Part shown: piece after piece, positions 1 to 9,212 of the stretch
Numbering within the stretch: the first letter of the stretch is position 1
How the letters are laid out: each line of letters opens with the position of its first letter
Origin: Diphasiastrum complanatum
Taxonomy: Eukaryota > Streptophyta > Lycopodiopsida > Lycopodiales > Lycopodiaceae
Reading direction: 5' to 3'
DNA length: 64,000 bases
Assembly: GCA_029204225.1 (NCBI GenBank)
Contig: CM055094.1
Location: 70,765,268 to 70,829,267, forward strand
Made by a program: the position numbers and the translations under genes
Notes under the pieces: generated by a model
What the model was told of the DNA's origin: nothing
The model's input: only the letters and a program-made list of their open reading frames with translations
Databases searched by the model: none

Positions 1-1150
1 AAAGTATGATTGGAGTCTTCTCTGGTTCCAGCAAGTGAAGATCCAATAACATCCTCTTGATCCAAAGAATCTCCTTGGTGCATGTTGTTAATGCCTTGTA
101 CTCGGCTTCGGTGGAAGATAGAGAGATAGTTGGTTGCTTCTTTGATAGCCATGAGACCACTCATCCTCCTCAAGATAGATTGCAAAGGCACTTGTTGACT
201 TCCTATCCATTTGATCACCTGCAAAATTTGAATCTGAAAAATCCACAAAGGTTAGGTGTAGTACCTCCATACAAGATGCCAAAAATCTCTAGATCCCGAG
301 ATGTATCTAAGTACTCTCTTTCCTAGCTTCCAATGAGCCTCACGTAGATCTTGCATAAATTGACTTAGTTTACCAACCACAAAGCTTAGATCAGGTCTTG
401 TGATGGTTAACACCATATAAGAGATCCTATTAGCTTTCTATAGAGAGTAATGTCCTTGAAGGATCTTCGTTACTTCTTGTAGTTTAGCTTTACATTTGAT
501 TCCATAGGAGTAGAAACAACTTTACAATCTTCCATAGGAAACCTTTTTAGAATAGAGTTAACATACTTTTCTTGACATAATGAATGTAGATTTAGAAGTT
601 CTAATAATCTCTATTCCTAAGATATAATGAAGTTTACCAAGATCTTGAATTTCAAACTCTCTTTTGAGTGCCATCTTCATTTCATCTATATCTAGATTGT
701 TACCACCAACTTAGATAATGTCATCAACATAGATCAAAAGTAAAGTGATATCATTTTCATTCAATCTAAAGTAGAGAGAATGATCATACTCACTCATAAC
801 AAAGTTTTGAGAAAGTAAGAAGGAATTGAGCTTAGCATACCAACTCCTTGGTGCTTGCTTAGCCCATTACAAACTCTTTTGGAGATAGCACACATGATTA
901 GGCTCATCATGTGAAAACATAGCCCTCTGGTTGCTCCATGTAAATATCTTCTTCAAGATCACCATTCAAGAAGGCATTAGTAACATCCATTTGCCACATA
1001 TCCCAATCATAAGAGTTGCAAGAGAGATTAGGATTCGAATAATTACCATCTTTGCCACAGGGTGCAAAGGTCTCATCATAGTCAATACCATATTCTTGAG
1101 CATACCCCTTTGCCACCAACCCTTGCCTTGTACTTGTTGATTGATCCATC
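1..1150 (-). pseudogene. copia A reverse transcriptase and RNase H, decayed
   Basis: RT would copy the element RNA and RNase H would degrade the template. Visible on the minus strand are the conserved RT block [18 protein letters not shown] (about 925-980), the catalytic IYVDD (about 719-742) and the RNase H stretch FAGDQMDRKSTS (about 190-237), in the right order. They fall in different frames with stops between them, so no single product is possible. The same RNase H motif (FARDQMDRKSTS) appears in the plus-strand copia piece near 6505-6545, suggesting related families. The catalytic YVDD itself is unchanged. Confidence 0.85.
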
Positions 1151-1717
1151 TTGATTTGTCTTGATCTTGAAGATCCACTTACAACCAATTGCCTTCTTGT
1201 CCTTTGGAAGCTTTACCAACCTCCATGTTTTGCTTTTGATGAGTGCTTGATGCTCATGATCCATGGCTTGGATCCATTCCTTCTTTTGAATTGCTTCACC
1301 TACACAAGTTGGTTCATCAAAAGAGGTAAGAAAAGCAAAGTTAGAGTTGTCCACCACTTGCTTTCCTTTTTCATCATAGGTTAGCCTTGATGGCTTAGCC
1401 CTTTGCCTTTGAGTCTTCCTTGAAGTTTGCTTTGGAGTGGCATCTCCATCTTCATCCAAGACATCTTGCACATCATGATGATTAGTAGGCACATCAACAT
1501 CAACATCAACAACATTGGAAACATTCTCTTCATGAAAGATGACATCTCTACTTATGACAACTTTCTTTGTAGAAGGAATGTACACTTTGTAAGCCTTGCT
1601 TACTTCACTATAGCCAACAAACACACCCTTCTTTGATGAAGGATCTTCTTTAGTTCTATCATCAAGTGTGATATTGACAAAACATGTACATCCAAAGATC
1701 CTACAATGCTTGACCAC
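1082..1717 (-). CDS. copia A integrase C-terminus to RT N-terminus (fragment)
   Basis: A 211-codon open stretch of the copia polyprotein. It begins with the region after the integrase core ([18 protein letters not shown]), passes through a variable acidic linker rich in Asp/Val, and ends in the N-terminal RT block ([39 protein letters not shown]). This arrangement is diagnostic of copia Pol. It is not a free-standing gene: a frame change near 1720 separates it from the integrase piece upstream, and another near 1110-1150 separates it from the rest of RT. The first codon shown is only where the open frame begins. Confidence 0.85.
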   Translation of the reverse strand: MVKHCRIFGCTCFVNITLDDRTKEDPSSKKGVFVGYSEVSKAYKVYIPSTKKVVISRDVIFHEENVSNVVDVDVDVPTNHHDVQDVLDEDGDATPKQTSRKTQRQRAKPSRLTYDEKGKQVVDNSNFAFLTSFDEPTCVGEAIQKKEWIQAMDHEHQALIKSKTWRLVKLPKDKKAIGCKWIFKIKTNQDGSINKYKARVGGKGVCSRIWY

Positions 1718-1725
1718 TCGGCCTT

Positions 1726-1932
1726 CTACCCATAAAGAACCTCATGAGGAGTTTTACCATCCAAGGAAGCACTTGTCCATCTATTACATAGATAGTTAGC
1801 ACATGCTAAAGCTTCCCCCCAAAAAGACTTAGCAAGATTAGCATGTAGTCTCATTGCCTTGGCACATTCACAAAGGGTTCTATTCTTCCTCTCGGCCACT
1901 CCATTCTGTTGTGGAGTCCTAGGACTAGACAT
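1726..1932 (-). CDS. copia A integrase core, third catalytic residue segment (fragment)
   Basis: A 68-codon piece with the strongly conserved copia integrase motif SPRTPQQNGVAERKNRT, which contains the catalytic Glu of the DDE triad, followed by FWGEALACANYLCNR. The first two catalytic Asp residues are in the neighbouring open stretch at 1940-3250. The two are separated by a frame change at about 1933-1940, so integrase is interrupted between its second and third catalytic residues. The piece ends at a stop just before the 1082-1717 stretch. Confidence 0.87.
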   Translation of the reverse strand: MSSPRTPQQNGVAERKNRTLCECAKAMRLHANLAKSFWGEALACANYLCNRWTSASLDGKTPHEVLYG

Positions 1933-1939
1933 CTCCCTC

Positions 1940-3250
1940 TTAATCCCATGTTGCTATACAAAAGTCTTTGAACCTATTTGAGGTGTATTCCCCTCCATTA
2001 TCAGATCTTAAGCATTTGATCTTTGTATTGAATTGGTTTTCCATTTCATTCTTGAACTTGACAAATGCAGCAAACACTTCATCCTTACTTTTAAGAAGAT
2101 AGATCCAAGTATACCTACTAAAGTCATCAATGAAAGTTGCATACATCTTTGCCCCACCATTGCTAGTTGTACTAGAAGAATGAATATCAGAATGCACAAG
2201 TTGAAAAGCTTCTTTAGATCTAGAAGTAGATCTAGAATAAGCAAGTCTATGAGATTTGGACAAGGCACAATGTTCACAAACACTATTGTTTGCAACAAGA
2301 CTTTTAGGGAGACTAAGAACAAGCTCTTTCTTTGCCATTACCTCCAAAGATTTGAAGTTGGGATGGCCCAACCTCTTGTGCCAAACTTCTTGGTTTGTCA
2401 ATTGCTCCCTAGCCATACATCCTTCATGATTAGAGATCACACATGCATCAAGCTTGAAAAGTTTACCATGCCTCCTACCTTGAGCAATCAAGGATCCACA
2501 TTTACTTATCAAACATGCATCTCCAATGAACTCCACATCAAGTCCTTTGTCAATCATTTGACTTACACTAAGCAAATTCTTAGTGATTGAAGGAATGTAC
2601 AAAACATTTTCAAGATTTGCTTTCCTATTTGTTGAAAGGGAAATAGGAATAGTGCCTATGCCTTTGATGTCACATTGACCATCATTTGCAGTGTAGATGA
2701 TGTTACCTTCTCCCTCATAAGACAATAAGGATGTAAAGTATTCCTTATGTCTTGTCATGTGAGATGAGGCTCCACTATCAATCCACCAAGGATCATTATC
2801 ATCTATGTTGGCTAACAAACTTGAAGTCATAACAAGTGATTCACATGTGTTATGTTCTTCCTCATCTATTGTAAGATTTCCTTGCCTCTCTCCTTGCTCT
2901 CTTTTCTTCTTATAACATTCATTTGCAAAATGACCTTTTATCCCACAATAAAAGCACTTGAACTTTGACTTATTGTTCTTAGTAGAAGAGGAAGAGGAAG
3001 AGTGATCATCATGATCAAAGTTACCACCTTTGGACCATTTCCCTTTGCCTTTACCTTTGCCCTTGAATTTGCCTTTTGTGAAGAAAGCCTCTTCACCTCC
3101 ACCTTGCAAGGATGCACCATCAAGCTTTGATTGCAACCTATGTTCTTCAGCCAATAAGATTTCTTGCAAGTCAACCACACTTGGCAAGACTCTTTGAATG
3201 GCAAAACTTTGCACAAGGTTAGCATGTTCATTTAGCAAACCATTCAACAT
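1940..3250 (-). CDS. copia A gag C-terminus, zinc knuckle, protease, integrase N-half
   Basis: The longest open stretch in the window (436 codons). Residues 60-75 are Lys/Gly-rich. Residues 99-112 are the nucleocapsid knuckle CFYCGIKGHFANEC (CX2CX4HX4C). DSGA at 158-161 is the aspartic protease active site, in WWIDSGASSHMT. EVWHKRLGHP near 288 with CEHC at 325-328 forms the integrase HHCC zinc domain. Asp355 (VHSDI) and Asp417 (RSDNGGE) are the first two catalytic residues of the integrase core. The polyprotein would be cut by its own protease. It is in a different frame from gag at 3303-3698 and from the integrase remainder at 1726-1932. Confidence 0.92.
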   Translation of the reverse strand: MLNGLLNEHANLVQSFAIQRVLPSVVDLQEILLAEEHRLQSKLDGASLQGGGEEAFFTKGKFKGKGKGKGKWSKGGNFDHDDHSSSSSSTKNNKSKFKCFYCGIKGHFANECYKKKREQGERQGNLTIDEEEHNTCESLVMTSSLLANIDDNDPWWIDSGASSHMTRHKEYFTSLLSYEGEGNIIYTANDGQCDIKGIGTIPISLSTNRKANLENVLYIPSITKNLLSVSQMIDKGLDVEFIGDACLISKCGSLIAQGRRHGKLFKLDACVISNHEGCMAREQLTNQEVWHKRLGHPNFKSLEVMAKKELVLSLPKSLVANNSVCEHCALSKSHRLAYSRSTSRSKEAFQLVHSDIHSSSTTSNGGAKMYATFIDDFSRYTWIYLLKSKDEVFAAFVKFKNEMENQFNTKIKCLRSDNGGEYTSNRFKDFCIATWD

Positions 3251-3302
3251 AACTTGGACTATTTCACCATCTTTTGTGTTCTCATCAATGCATGCTAAAT
3301 CA

Positions 3303-3698
3303 TCACTTAGGGACTCTCAAGATAAATGCATGAGCACTTTCACCCTCTCTTTGCCTACTAGAAAATATTTGTCTCCTTAGGGTCAATACCCTAGATGTGG
3401 ACTTTGATTCAAAGAGCTTCTTTAAGGCATTCCATGCCTCACTTGCACTTTGACACTTTCCAACTTCCTTGAGAAGTTCATTTGTAACATTCATTTTAAT
3501 GATATGAAGAGCCCTTTTGGCCTTCTTATCAAACCTTTGTTGCTCTGGAAGTGTGAGAGGTCTCTCTTCAATTTCTGCAACTATGTCCATGAGTTCATTC
3601 AACTCAAGTAAGGACTCCATCCTCACTTTCCAAGTAGAGTAGTTTGATGAACTCAACCTTTCACTAGACTCTAGCATGATCCCACCATTGGAAGCCAT
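3303..3698 (-). CDS. copia A gag N-terminus (UBN2-type)
   Basis: Starts at a true ATG at 3698 and reads MASNGGIML, then NYSTWKVRMESLLE, typical of copia capsid proteins of the UBN2/Retrotran_gag family. HIIKMNVTNELLKEV and ASEAWNALKKLFES follow. Gag assembles the cytoplasmic particle that packages element RNA. The frame stops near 3303; the next coding stretch (1940-3250) continues gag in another frame, with a bridging segment (SDDLACIDENTKDG) readable just across the break. The start fits the copia layout: PBS about 1.16 kb upstream, then a leader, then gag. Confidence 0.88.
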   Translation of the reverse strand: MASNGGIMLESSERLSSSNYSTWKVRMESLLELNELMDIVAEIEERPLTLPEQQRFDKKAKRALHIIKMNVTNELLKEVGKCQSASEAWNALKKLFESKSTSRVLTLRRQIFSSRQREGESAHAFILRVPK

Positions 3699-3904
3699 GA
3701 TTATAATGTTTCTTCAACTTTTAGGTTCTGTCCTAAAGCACTTAGCACTCACTTTTCTCTCAACAAATGATAGATAAAGAGATCTATGAAGATTTAGGAC
3801 CCTAAAACACTTCTATCTTGAACCTAGATGGTTTCCAAGCATAGAAAGGAAGATTGAAACACATGCAACACTTTGCACACACTAAGAATGGATTACAAAA
3901 TCAA

Positions 3905-4400
3905 ACCAACCTGAACACACTCTTGCTTAAGCTCTCAAACTTTCCAGCAAGTGACCAAATCAAGTTATGGTGTGAAGAGTTACTTGCATTCTTAGAAAAT
4001 ACCCAAAACTAGGATGCCAAGATTACCTAGTAATGAACAAACTTGATCAACATATGATCAACACACTAAGATATTGATTCAACCTGTAAAACCACATGTA
4101 AACCACACTTCTAAAAGTTTATAAACTCCAGCAAGTGATAAATACAAGATTTAGAGGTGAGTGAATGAGCACACTTAGTGAATCACAAGACTAGCTTCAC
4201 TATCTTGTCAAATCTTGGTGTTTAGATGTAGATCTAAGATCACTTCACATGAGAATGTTCCTCAACCTGTTAAGAACCTGAAAACACACTTGCATAATGG
4301 TTAACACCTTCCAGCAAATGCTCCAATCAAATTACATAAGGAGAGTTACTTACATGCTCAACAAAGTACACCAAAATTTATGCCAAAATTGATGACAATC
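3905..4400 (-). repeat. imperfect ~180-bp repeats in the copia A leader
   Basis: Three decayed copies of a roughly 175-185-bp unit lie between primer site and gag. Each contains TCCAGCAAGTG or TCCAGCAAATG (near 3953, 4128 and 4312) preceded by AACCTG and ACACAC-type sequence. A shorter 21-bp repeat (CATCCACTTAAGGAGA) occurs twice at about 4530-4570. The remaining leader (3699-4858) shows no coding signal I trust. Confidence 0.6.
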
Positions 4401-4858
4401 TTTACAATATGCTCTTCACAATGGAGCTTACAATATGTTCACCCAAAAAAGGGGATCTTTAATCCAAATGGGAGCTTTGCTCAGCCTTTAGGAGAATTAC
4501 AACTCACTCAAAAGAGCATTTGTCATCCACTTAAGGAGAAGTTTCATCCACTTAAGGAGAGTGTTCATCCAAGAATGGAGATTGTCAACAATAGGATTGA
4601 AAAGAACATTGTTAGTATTGAATATGCCCAAGCCTCACAATCACAAATGATTAGGTGTTATGATCTGATCCAAAATAGTTTCTTTTCAGCCTCTGATCTT
4701 CAATAGACCTGAAATATGCTTTTGATCCACAAGTTCAACTCACAAAACAAAGGTTAGTAAGATTTGATCAACAAAGCAATGCAAAATCATGCTAGAACTT
4801 GATCAAACATCCAAATATCACCAAAAATGGAATACTTACTATAAATAGAAGCCAACCA

Positions 4859-4870
4859 GCTCTGATACCA
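4859..4870 (-). promoter_or_regulatory. primer binding site (tRNA-iMet) of copia A
   Basis: The minus strand reads TGGTATCAGAGC, the standard plant copia primer site complementary to the initiator tRNA-Met 3' end. It abuts the LTR end at 4871 directly. Confidence 0.92.
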
Positions 4871-5525
4871 TGTGAAAAATACAGATCCTAAGTGGATCTA
4901 AACTCCAAGATCATTGGCTTGAATGCTTGCACTCCAAACTACATAAGCTAGGAATTGGCAACACATTCTATGCTACCTAGAATGCAAAGAACTTGATCAA
5001 AAAGCATTTACCACAAATGGAAACTTCCATAAACATCAAGTGCGGCCCAAAATAACATTATACAGTCCATAATACATCAGCCTACCACTTTTGGAAAGCA
5101 CCTAAGATCATACACAATAGCTTGAAGACAATACACACAACAATGCTCTCAATGGAGGAAGAAACAATGACAATGATCTATTGATCTCAATGAAGCATAC
5201 AAAAGGTTTCTCCAACCTGTTCTCCACGACTTCCCTACTATTTATGGATGAGGAAGATGACTCTCTCTCCTCTCTCTAGAAGGAACTTGACCCTAGATAT
5301 TCCCTATATAGGAAAAATAGCTAAAAATGGCTTATATGACCAAAATACATCAAAATGGTCTCATTTTGAAGGGTATGAAGTTTGACACTTCATCATACTG
5401 AAAAAATACAGTAAATAAAAACATTGTGGCCTGGTTCACACGTGCGAAACTCCAGAACCAAAACTATTTACAATTTTAGCCAATTTAGGCCTCAAACTAG
5501 CTAGGAAATGTTGACAATTTTCACA
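4871..5525 (-). repeat. 5' LTR of copia A (655 bp)
   Basis: The plus strand starts TGTGAAAAT and ends ATTTTCACA, a matched terminal inverted repeat with TG...CA ends. It lies immediately outside the primer site. A TATA-like CCTATATAGG lies near 5301-5312 and would serve minus-strand transcription. Its partner LTR is outside the window; ATACA follows at 5526-5530 and would be the target duplication to look for. Confidence 0.88.
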
Positions 5526-5862
5526 ATACATATATGCACAATGAGATCATCATGAAATCACAAGACATGGTATAAAATGTGATTGACAATGTAAAGGTGG
5601 ATGAAATGTCAAAATACATGCCATGCCAACCTGTCAAAATTTATGTCAGTCATGAGACTTTAATCCACTTAGCTTGTTGTCCCTTGTGAGGACACCCTTT
5701 ATACATCGCATGTGTCATGTTGGAGTTTGAAAAGAAGCTATTGCCCTCTTTACAATTGTCTCTCCTCGAGAAGATCCATGGGGCCTTTGGTAGGACAATG
5801 AAAGTCCCCAACATTTGTGGCCATAAACTAGCCATCTTTGCCACTTCTTTTATATCATCTCG
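5526..5862 (-). pseudogene. CACTA Tnp2 transposase fragment
   Basis: The minus strand encodes a scrap of the Tnp2 transposase: VRDDIKEVAKMASLWPQ, then in another frame the KLSGLKSHD motif that precedes a splice donor in this family. The same block is better preserved at 43690-44030. No terminus or catalytic set remains. The copia A LTR was apparently inserted next to it, and the right edge (about 5862) is cut by a gypsy LTR piece. Confidence 0.72.
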
Positions 5863-6165
5863 TACTTTAGGCCTTTTTGCGGGACTTTTATGTCCTAGGG
5901 CCTAAATGTCAAGTTAGTAAATAAAGTTGGGTTTCCCTCCAATTTTGGATAGTTCCCACTCTTTTTAAAATTTGAATAATTAGGTAGCTAGAAATGGACC
6001 AATAGGATTATGAGGCCAAGGTTCTCCTCTCTTTTATAAGAAGGTACCAACTCGAGTTATCTTTATTGTGCATCTTAGTGTTAATGATTGTAGTGTTAAT
6101 GCTTAGGGTTAATGGATGTTAGAGTTATATGTGGATCTTCCATTCATGCTAAAATTTGAAATATG
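5863..6165 (+). repeat. gypsy-type LTR fragment
   Basis: Shares TTTAGGCCTTTTTGCGGGAC and about 120 further bases with 8637-8765, and the AGTGTTAATGCTTAGGGTTAATGGATG segment (in parts) with 8990-9050, 28470-28510 and 52080-52120. CTTTTATAAGAAGG at 6031-6044 resembles a TATA box, so this looks like U3/R/U5 of the LTR family used by the gypsy element to the right. It ends abruptly at copia coding sequence near 6165. Confidence 0.55.
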
Positions 6166-7000
6166 CTATCGCTCTCTTGGGATTCATATGCTGACACTCA
6201 TATAGTAGATGCAAAGTGTTGTGATACACCTATGGAGTCAAATGTAAAGCTAACTATAAGAGGTAATGAAAGATCCTTCGAGGACATTACTCTCTATAGA
6301 AAGCTAGTTGGTTCACTTATATATCTAACCATCACAAGACTAGATATAAGCTATTTTGTTGGTAGATCAAGCCAATTTATGTAAGATCCTAGTGAAGAGC
6401 ATTCGAAGCTAGAGAAAAGAGTTTTGAGATACATCATGGGCACTCGAGATTTTGGCATATTGTATGAGGGATCATCACCAAACTTGTATGGTTTTTCAGA
6501 TTTAGATTTTGCTAGAGATCAAATGGATAGAAAATCCACAAGTGTACATTGTATTTTCATAGGTGATGGAGCTATATCATTGATGTTGAAGAAACAAGCC
6601 ACTCTCTCATTGTCATCTAGTGAGGCCGATTACAAAGTTCTTACTCATTACACAAAGGAGATATATGGATCTAGAGGATGATAAAGGATCTTAATTTGTT
6701 GGAATTTTTAGAGATTCCAATCATCTTTCGTGACAACCTTTCAGCCCAAAAGTTGACAAACAATCCTATCTTTCATACTAGGAGCAAGCATATTGAGGTG
6801 GCATATCACTTTGTGTGAGAACAAGCCATGGCAAAGGAGGTGGAGCTTCAACATGTGTCTTCAATGGAATGTGTAGCTGATATCTTCACCAAAGCACTTG
6901 GAAAAGACATGTTTACCTTTAAAGCGGAGGACTTCACTTGGAGTATTGTCAAAGTCTATTCTAAACTAGTTGAAGAGGGACTTTGAGAAACTATTAACCA
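6166..7000 (+). pseudogene. copia B RNase H and 3' end remnant
   Basis: Plus-strand copia Pol C-terminus. It shows YRKLVGSLIYLTITRLDISY, a stop, RVLRYIMGTRDFGILYEGSS, GFSDLDFARDQMDRKSTS (RNase H) and LSLSSSEADYKVL. Shifted frames follow with the terminal RSKHIEV-like block and ADIFTKALGKDMF near 6875-6915. Stops at 6382 and 6680 break it. The upstream Pol is missing; the piece starts where a gypsy LTR fragment ends. GAAGAGGGAC near 6972 could be a weak polypurine tract. Sequence from 7001 to 7159 shows nothing I can name. Confidence 0.82.
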
Positions 7001-7159
7001 ATTTGATCTATTTTGGTCTATGTGGATTAGTTGGAAATTTCAGCCAATATGCATTTTATACTTAGAGATAAACTTTATGAAGTTATTTTTAACCAAAATA
7101 CATGTGAAATTACCACTTTTAGAAAGTGAGAGAAAGTAGAAAGTCGAATTAGGACACAT

Positions 7160-7687
7160 TCAAATGTGAATGTTAGATATATTGAATCTAGTGATCTTTC
7201 CATTTACTTGATGTTCGTCTAGTTTATAGAATCGAATAATATATTTTAGAACATTTTCAATATCAAGATAAATATTATTGCAATCGTTGTAATTGCACTC
7301 ACTATATTCTGATTTGTATAATTCAGCTATATGAAGTGGTTGCCCAACTACTTTGAACATTCTGTCATTATAATAATTTCTTGCTAATCTTACCTGATAT
7401 GGACGAGGAGGATAAATTTTCTTCACCATCACTTGAGAAAAGACTTTTTTAACTAATCTAAAAAAAGTAGGATAAGCATTTCTGCTCATTCCAGAAACAT
7501 CACATGCACCTAGTATTACAGTTGCATCCAAGTAAGTTTCAACCTTATTCAAAACAGTCTCTACAATTTCATTTTCATTTTTAGAGACTGAGCATTTTTC
7601 ATCATTCCCTTTATTGAATTTCTTGGTAAAACATGACTTAAAAAAGATCTGATGCATGAACGATCTGACATGATCTGCAAAAGACAT
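7160..7687 (-). CDS. unrecognised protein, C-terminal exon
   Basis: An open stretch of 175 codons reading toward lower coordinates. It contains a well-formed globular-looking segment, LDATVILGACDVSGMSRNAY, then a basic segment (VKKIYPPRPYQVRLARNYYN) and an acidic/aromatic tail ending FYKLDEHQVNGK. I do not recognise the family. Low-complexity content is small and there are no internal stops, which argues for past selection. It lies downstream of a basic segment at 7813-7915 and a coiled-coil stretch at 8015-8425 on the same strand, and I infer these are exons of one gene. It could be a transposon accessory gene or a captured host gene. Confidence 0.45.
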   Translation of the reverse strand: MSFADHVRSFMHQIFFKSCFTKKFNKGNDEKCSVSKNENEIVETVLNKVETYLDATVILGACDVSGMSRNAYPTFFRLVKKVFSQVMVKKIYPPRPYQVRLARNYYNDRMFKVVGQPLHIAELYKSEYSECNYNDCNNIYLDIENVLKYIIRFYKLDEHQVNGKITRFNISNIHI

Positions 7688-7812
7688 ATAAAATTCAAAT
7701 TATGTTTAATAATTTGATAATGCATATTATCAAATGCAATTGAAACTTCTATGATGAAAACAAATCAAATAAATTGTTTATAAGAAACAAAGAAAACATA
7801 CTTAAATGCTCA

Positions 7813-7915
7813 AATCCTTTTTTTTTTACTGCCGCTATCTGAAGATAAGTCATTAATATTCTTCTTCGGTACTCTCTTTCTTTTCCTTTTCATCATTGCC
7901 TTTTCGATAACTTTT
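7813..7915 (-). CDS. unrecognised gene, basic middle exon (putative)
   Basis: The minus strand has a short open segment beginning KVIEKAMMKRKRKRVPKK, then a Ser/Asp patch and KKKR before a stop in the A-tract. The two Lys/Arg clusters resemble a bipartite nuclear localisation signal. It sits between the flanking open stretches of the same strand. Splice sites were not established, so exon membership is inference. Confidence 0.3.
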
Positions 7916-8014
7916 ATATCAACAAACATATTTTAAACTATCAGATCGCAACTTCTCCAGGGATTCTAACATTTTTTGGTTTGATCCCCGAAGAGTAGTG
8001 ACTGTAGCATTCAA

Positions 8015-8425
8015 CTATGACATAGCATGCTTGAGTGCATTATTTTCAGCACTAGTGTATTGCACATTATGAAACAATTGTTGATTTCCATGTTGCAATT
8101 GTTGATTAGCAAACTGTAATTGCTTATTAAGACAAGATATGCTATGCATTTCAATATCATGCAACCTTTGACAATATCCAAGTAAGCCGTTATTTTCTTC
8201 ACATACAAATCTGAGAAGATGAGTTACGGACTTAAAATTTGGACACAAATTCATACTTGGATCATTAGGATAAATTGATCCATCCACCCACAAATCTATG
8301 TTCTTATGATTATTCATTCTCAATTCTCTAACTATTTCAACAACATTCTCTACAGCTTTCGAGTTTTTCTTAATAATTGGAGTGCATTCCATAGGAAGTG
8401 CAACATGCAAATGGAACATTGCCAT
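8015..8425 (-). CDS. unrecognised protein, N-terminal exon with coiled coil
   Basis: Begins at an ATG (8425) and reads 136 codons. Residues 20-45 are VENVVEIVRELRMNNHKNID, followed by LWVDGSIYPND. The C-terminal third is a Gln/Asn/Leu-rich heptad region (CLNKQLQFANQQLQHGNQQL) that predicts a coiled coil. A second, truncated copy with high identity is at 49656-50010. The start is supported because both copies keep the ATG and the N-terminal MAM(F/L)HLHVALPMECTPI. Family not recognised. Together with 7160-7687 it may encode a nuclear, dimerising protein. Confidence 0.45.
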   Translation of the reverse strand: MAMFHLHVALPMECTPIIKKNSKAVENVVEIVRELRMNNHKNIDLWVDGSIYPNDPSMNLCPNFKSVTHLLRFVCEENNGLLGYCQRLHDIEMHSISCLNKQLQFANQQLQHGNQQLFHNVQYTSAENNALKHAMS

Positions 8426-8636
8426 TGTTGCAAGCTACGATCCATAAATACTTCAAAATATAATAAGTCAAATTGAATAGATCTAGCATACCTTACTTTT
8501 GTAATGTCTATATTGCGCTGAAAGTTCATCCCGCCTCATATTTCACTATAAGCATATGTAAGTGGCACCCTGTATGTGTAAGTCCAAACCAATGATCACA
8601 TAGTGATTTGATTAATTAGAAAGTTAATAAAAGGAC

Positions 8637-9190
8637 TTTAGGCCTTTTTGCGGGACTTTTACGGTCGCAGGGCCTAAATGTCAAGTTAGTGAATAAAGCT
8701 AGGTTTTCCTCCAATTTAGATGGTTCCCACTCTTTTTAAAATTTGAACAACTAGGGAGACAGCTTGAGTTTGCTACACATGTACATATCTTCATTTCAAA
8801 TAAGCAGATTGGTTCTCTTGTGAAATGGATTTATGAATGTTCTTGTTCTCTATCACTTTTCATCGATCTCTCATGCTTTTATTGTGTTTTGTTAATTGTT
8901 GAATCTGATTGTTATTAGGATTGCATGTTTTGTACTTTCTATGAGAGAGAAAGGGAGAGAGAGAAAGAGTAAGCTATCTTCATTGTGGATATAGTGTTAA
9001 TGGATGTAGTGTTAATGCTTAGGGTTAATGGATGTTAGAGTTAGCTGTGAGTCTTACATTCATGCTGAAATCTAAACTATGCTATCACTCTCATGGGAAC
9101 GAACCTACGCATGACAACTAACTTCATCTCCTCGATGCTAGATTGATTAGATCTTGGGTTGAGGATAGGCAAGGAAAGAAACCCACTACA
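8637..9190 (+). repeat. LTR-like 5' end of gypsy element
   Basis: Lies just upstream of a gypsy primer site at 9195 and shares blocks with 5863-6165 and 28231-28661. It contains a GA-rich run (8941-8970) and the AGTGTTAATGCTTAGGG segment. The right edge fits CCACTACA before the primer site. I cannot fix the left edge or find the matching 3' LTR downstream of 13200. Sequence at 8426-8636 outside it matches 50024-50700 minus an insertion and has no gene. Confidence 0.5.
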
Positions 9191-9194
9191 ATTT

Positions 9195-9212
9195 TGGCTC
9201 CGTTGTTGGGGA
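9195..9212 (+). promoter_or_regulatory. primer binding site, tRNA-Asp-like, gypsy element
   Basis: TGGCTCCGTTGTTGGGGA differs at two positions from the tRNA-Asp-type plant gypsy site TGGCGCCGTTGCCGGGGA. The position just inside an LTR-like end and about 1.2 kb before gag fits. The same T at position 5 occurs at 28662 and 52269. Confidence 0.7.

Larger units (their letters stand above)
1..5525 (-). mobile_element. Ty1/copia LTR retrotransposon A, 3' end outside window
   Basis: A minus-strand element read from 5525 down to 1 shows, in order, 5' LTR, tRNA-iMet primer site, leader, gag, CCHC knuckle, aspartic protease, integrase, reverse transcriptase and the start of RNase H. Integrase before RT is the copia order. 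The coding part is broken by frame changes near 3310, 1935, 1720 and 1150 and by several stops below 900, so it is not autonomous as read. The 3' LTR and polypurine tract must lie left of position 1. Many protein motifs are intact, so the insertion is probably not very old; this is inference, since the LTR pair cannot be compared. Confidence 0.93.

Noticed and set aside
4380-4706. 108-codon plus-strand frame in the copia A leader
   Set aside because: It lies antisense in a repetitive leader; its HPLKE repeats come from the 21-bp tandem repeat and no family is recognisable.
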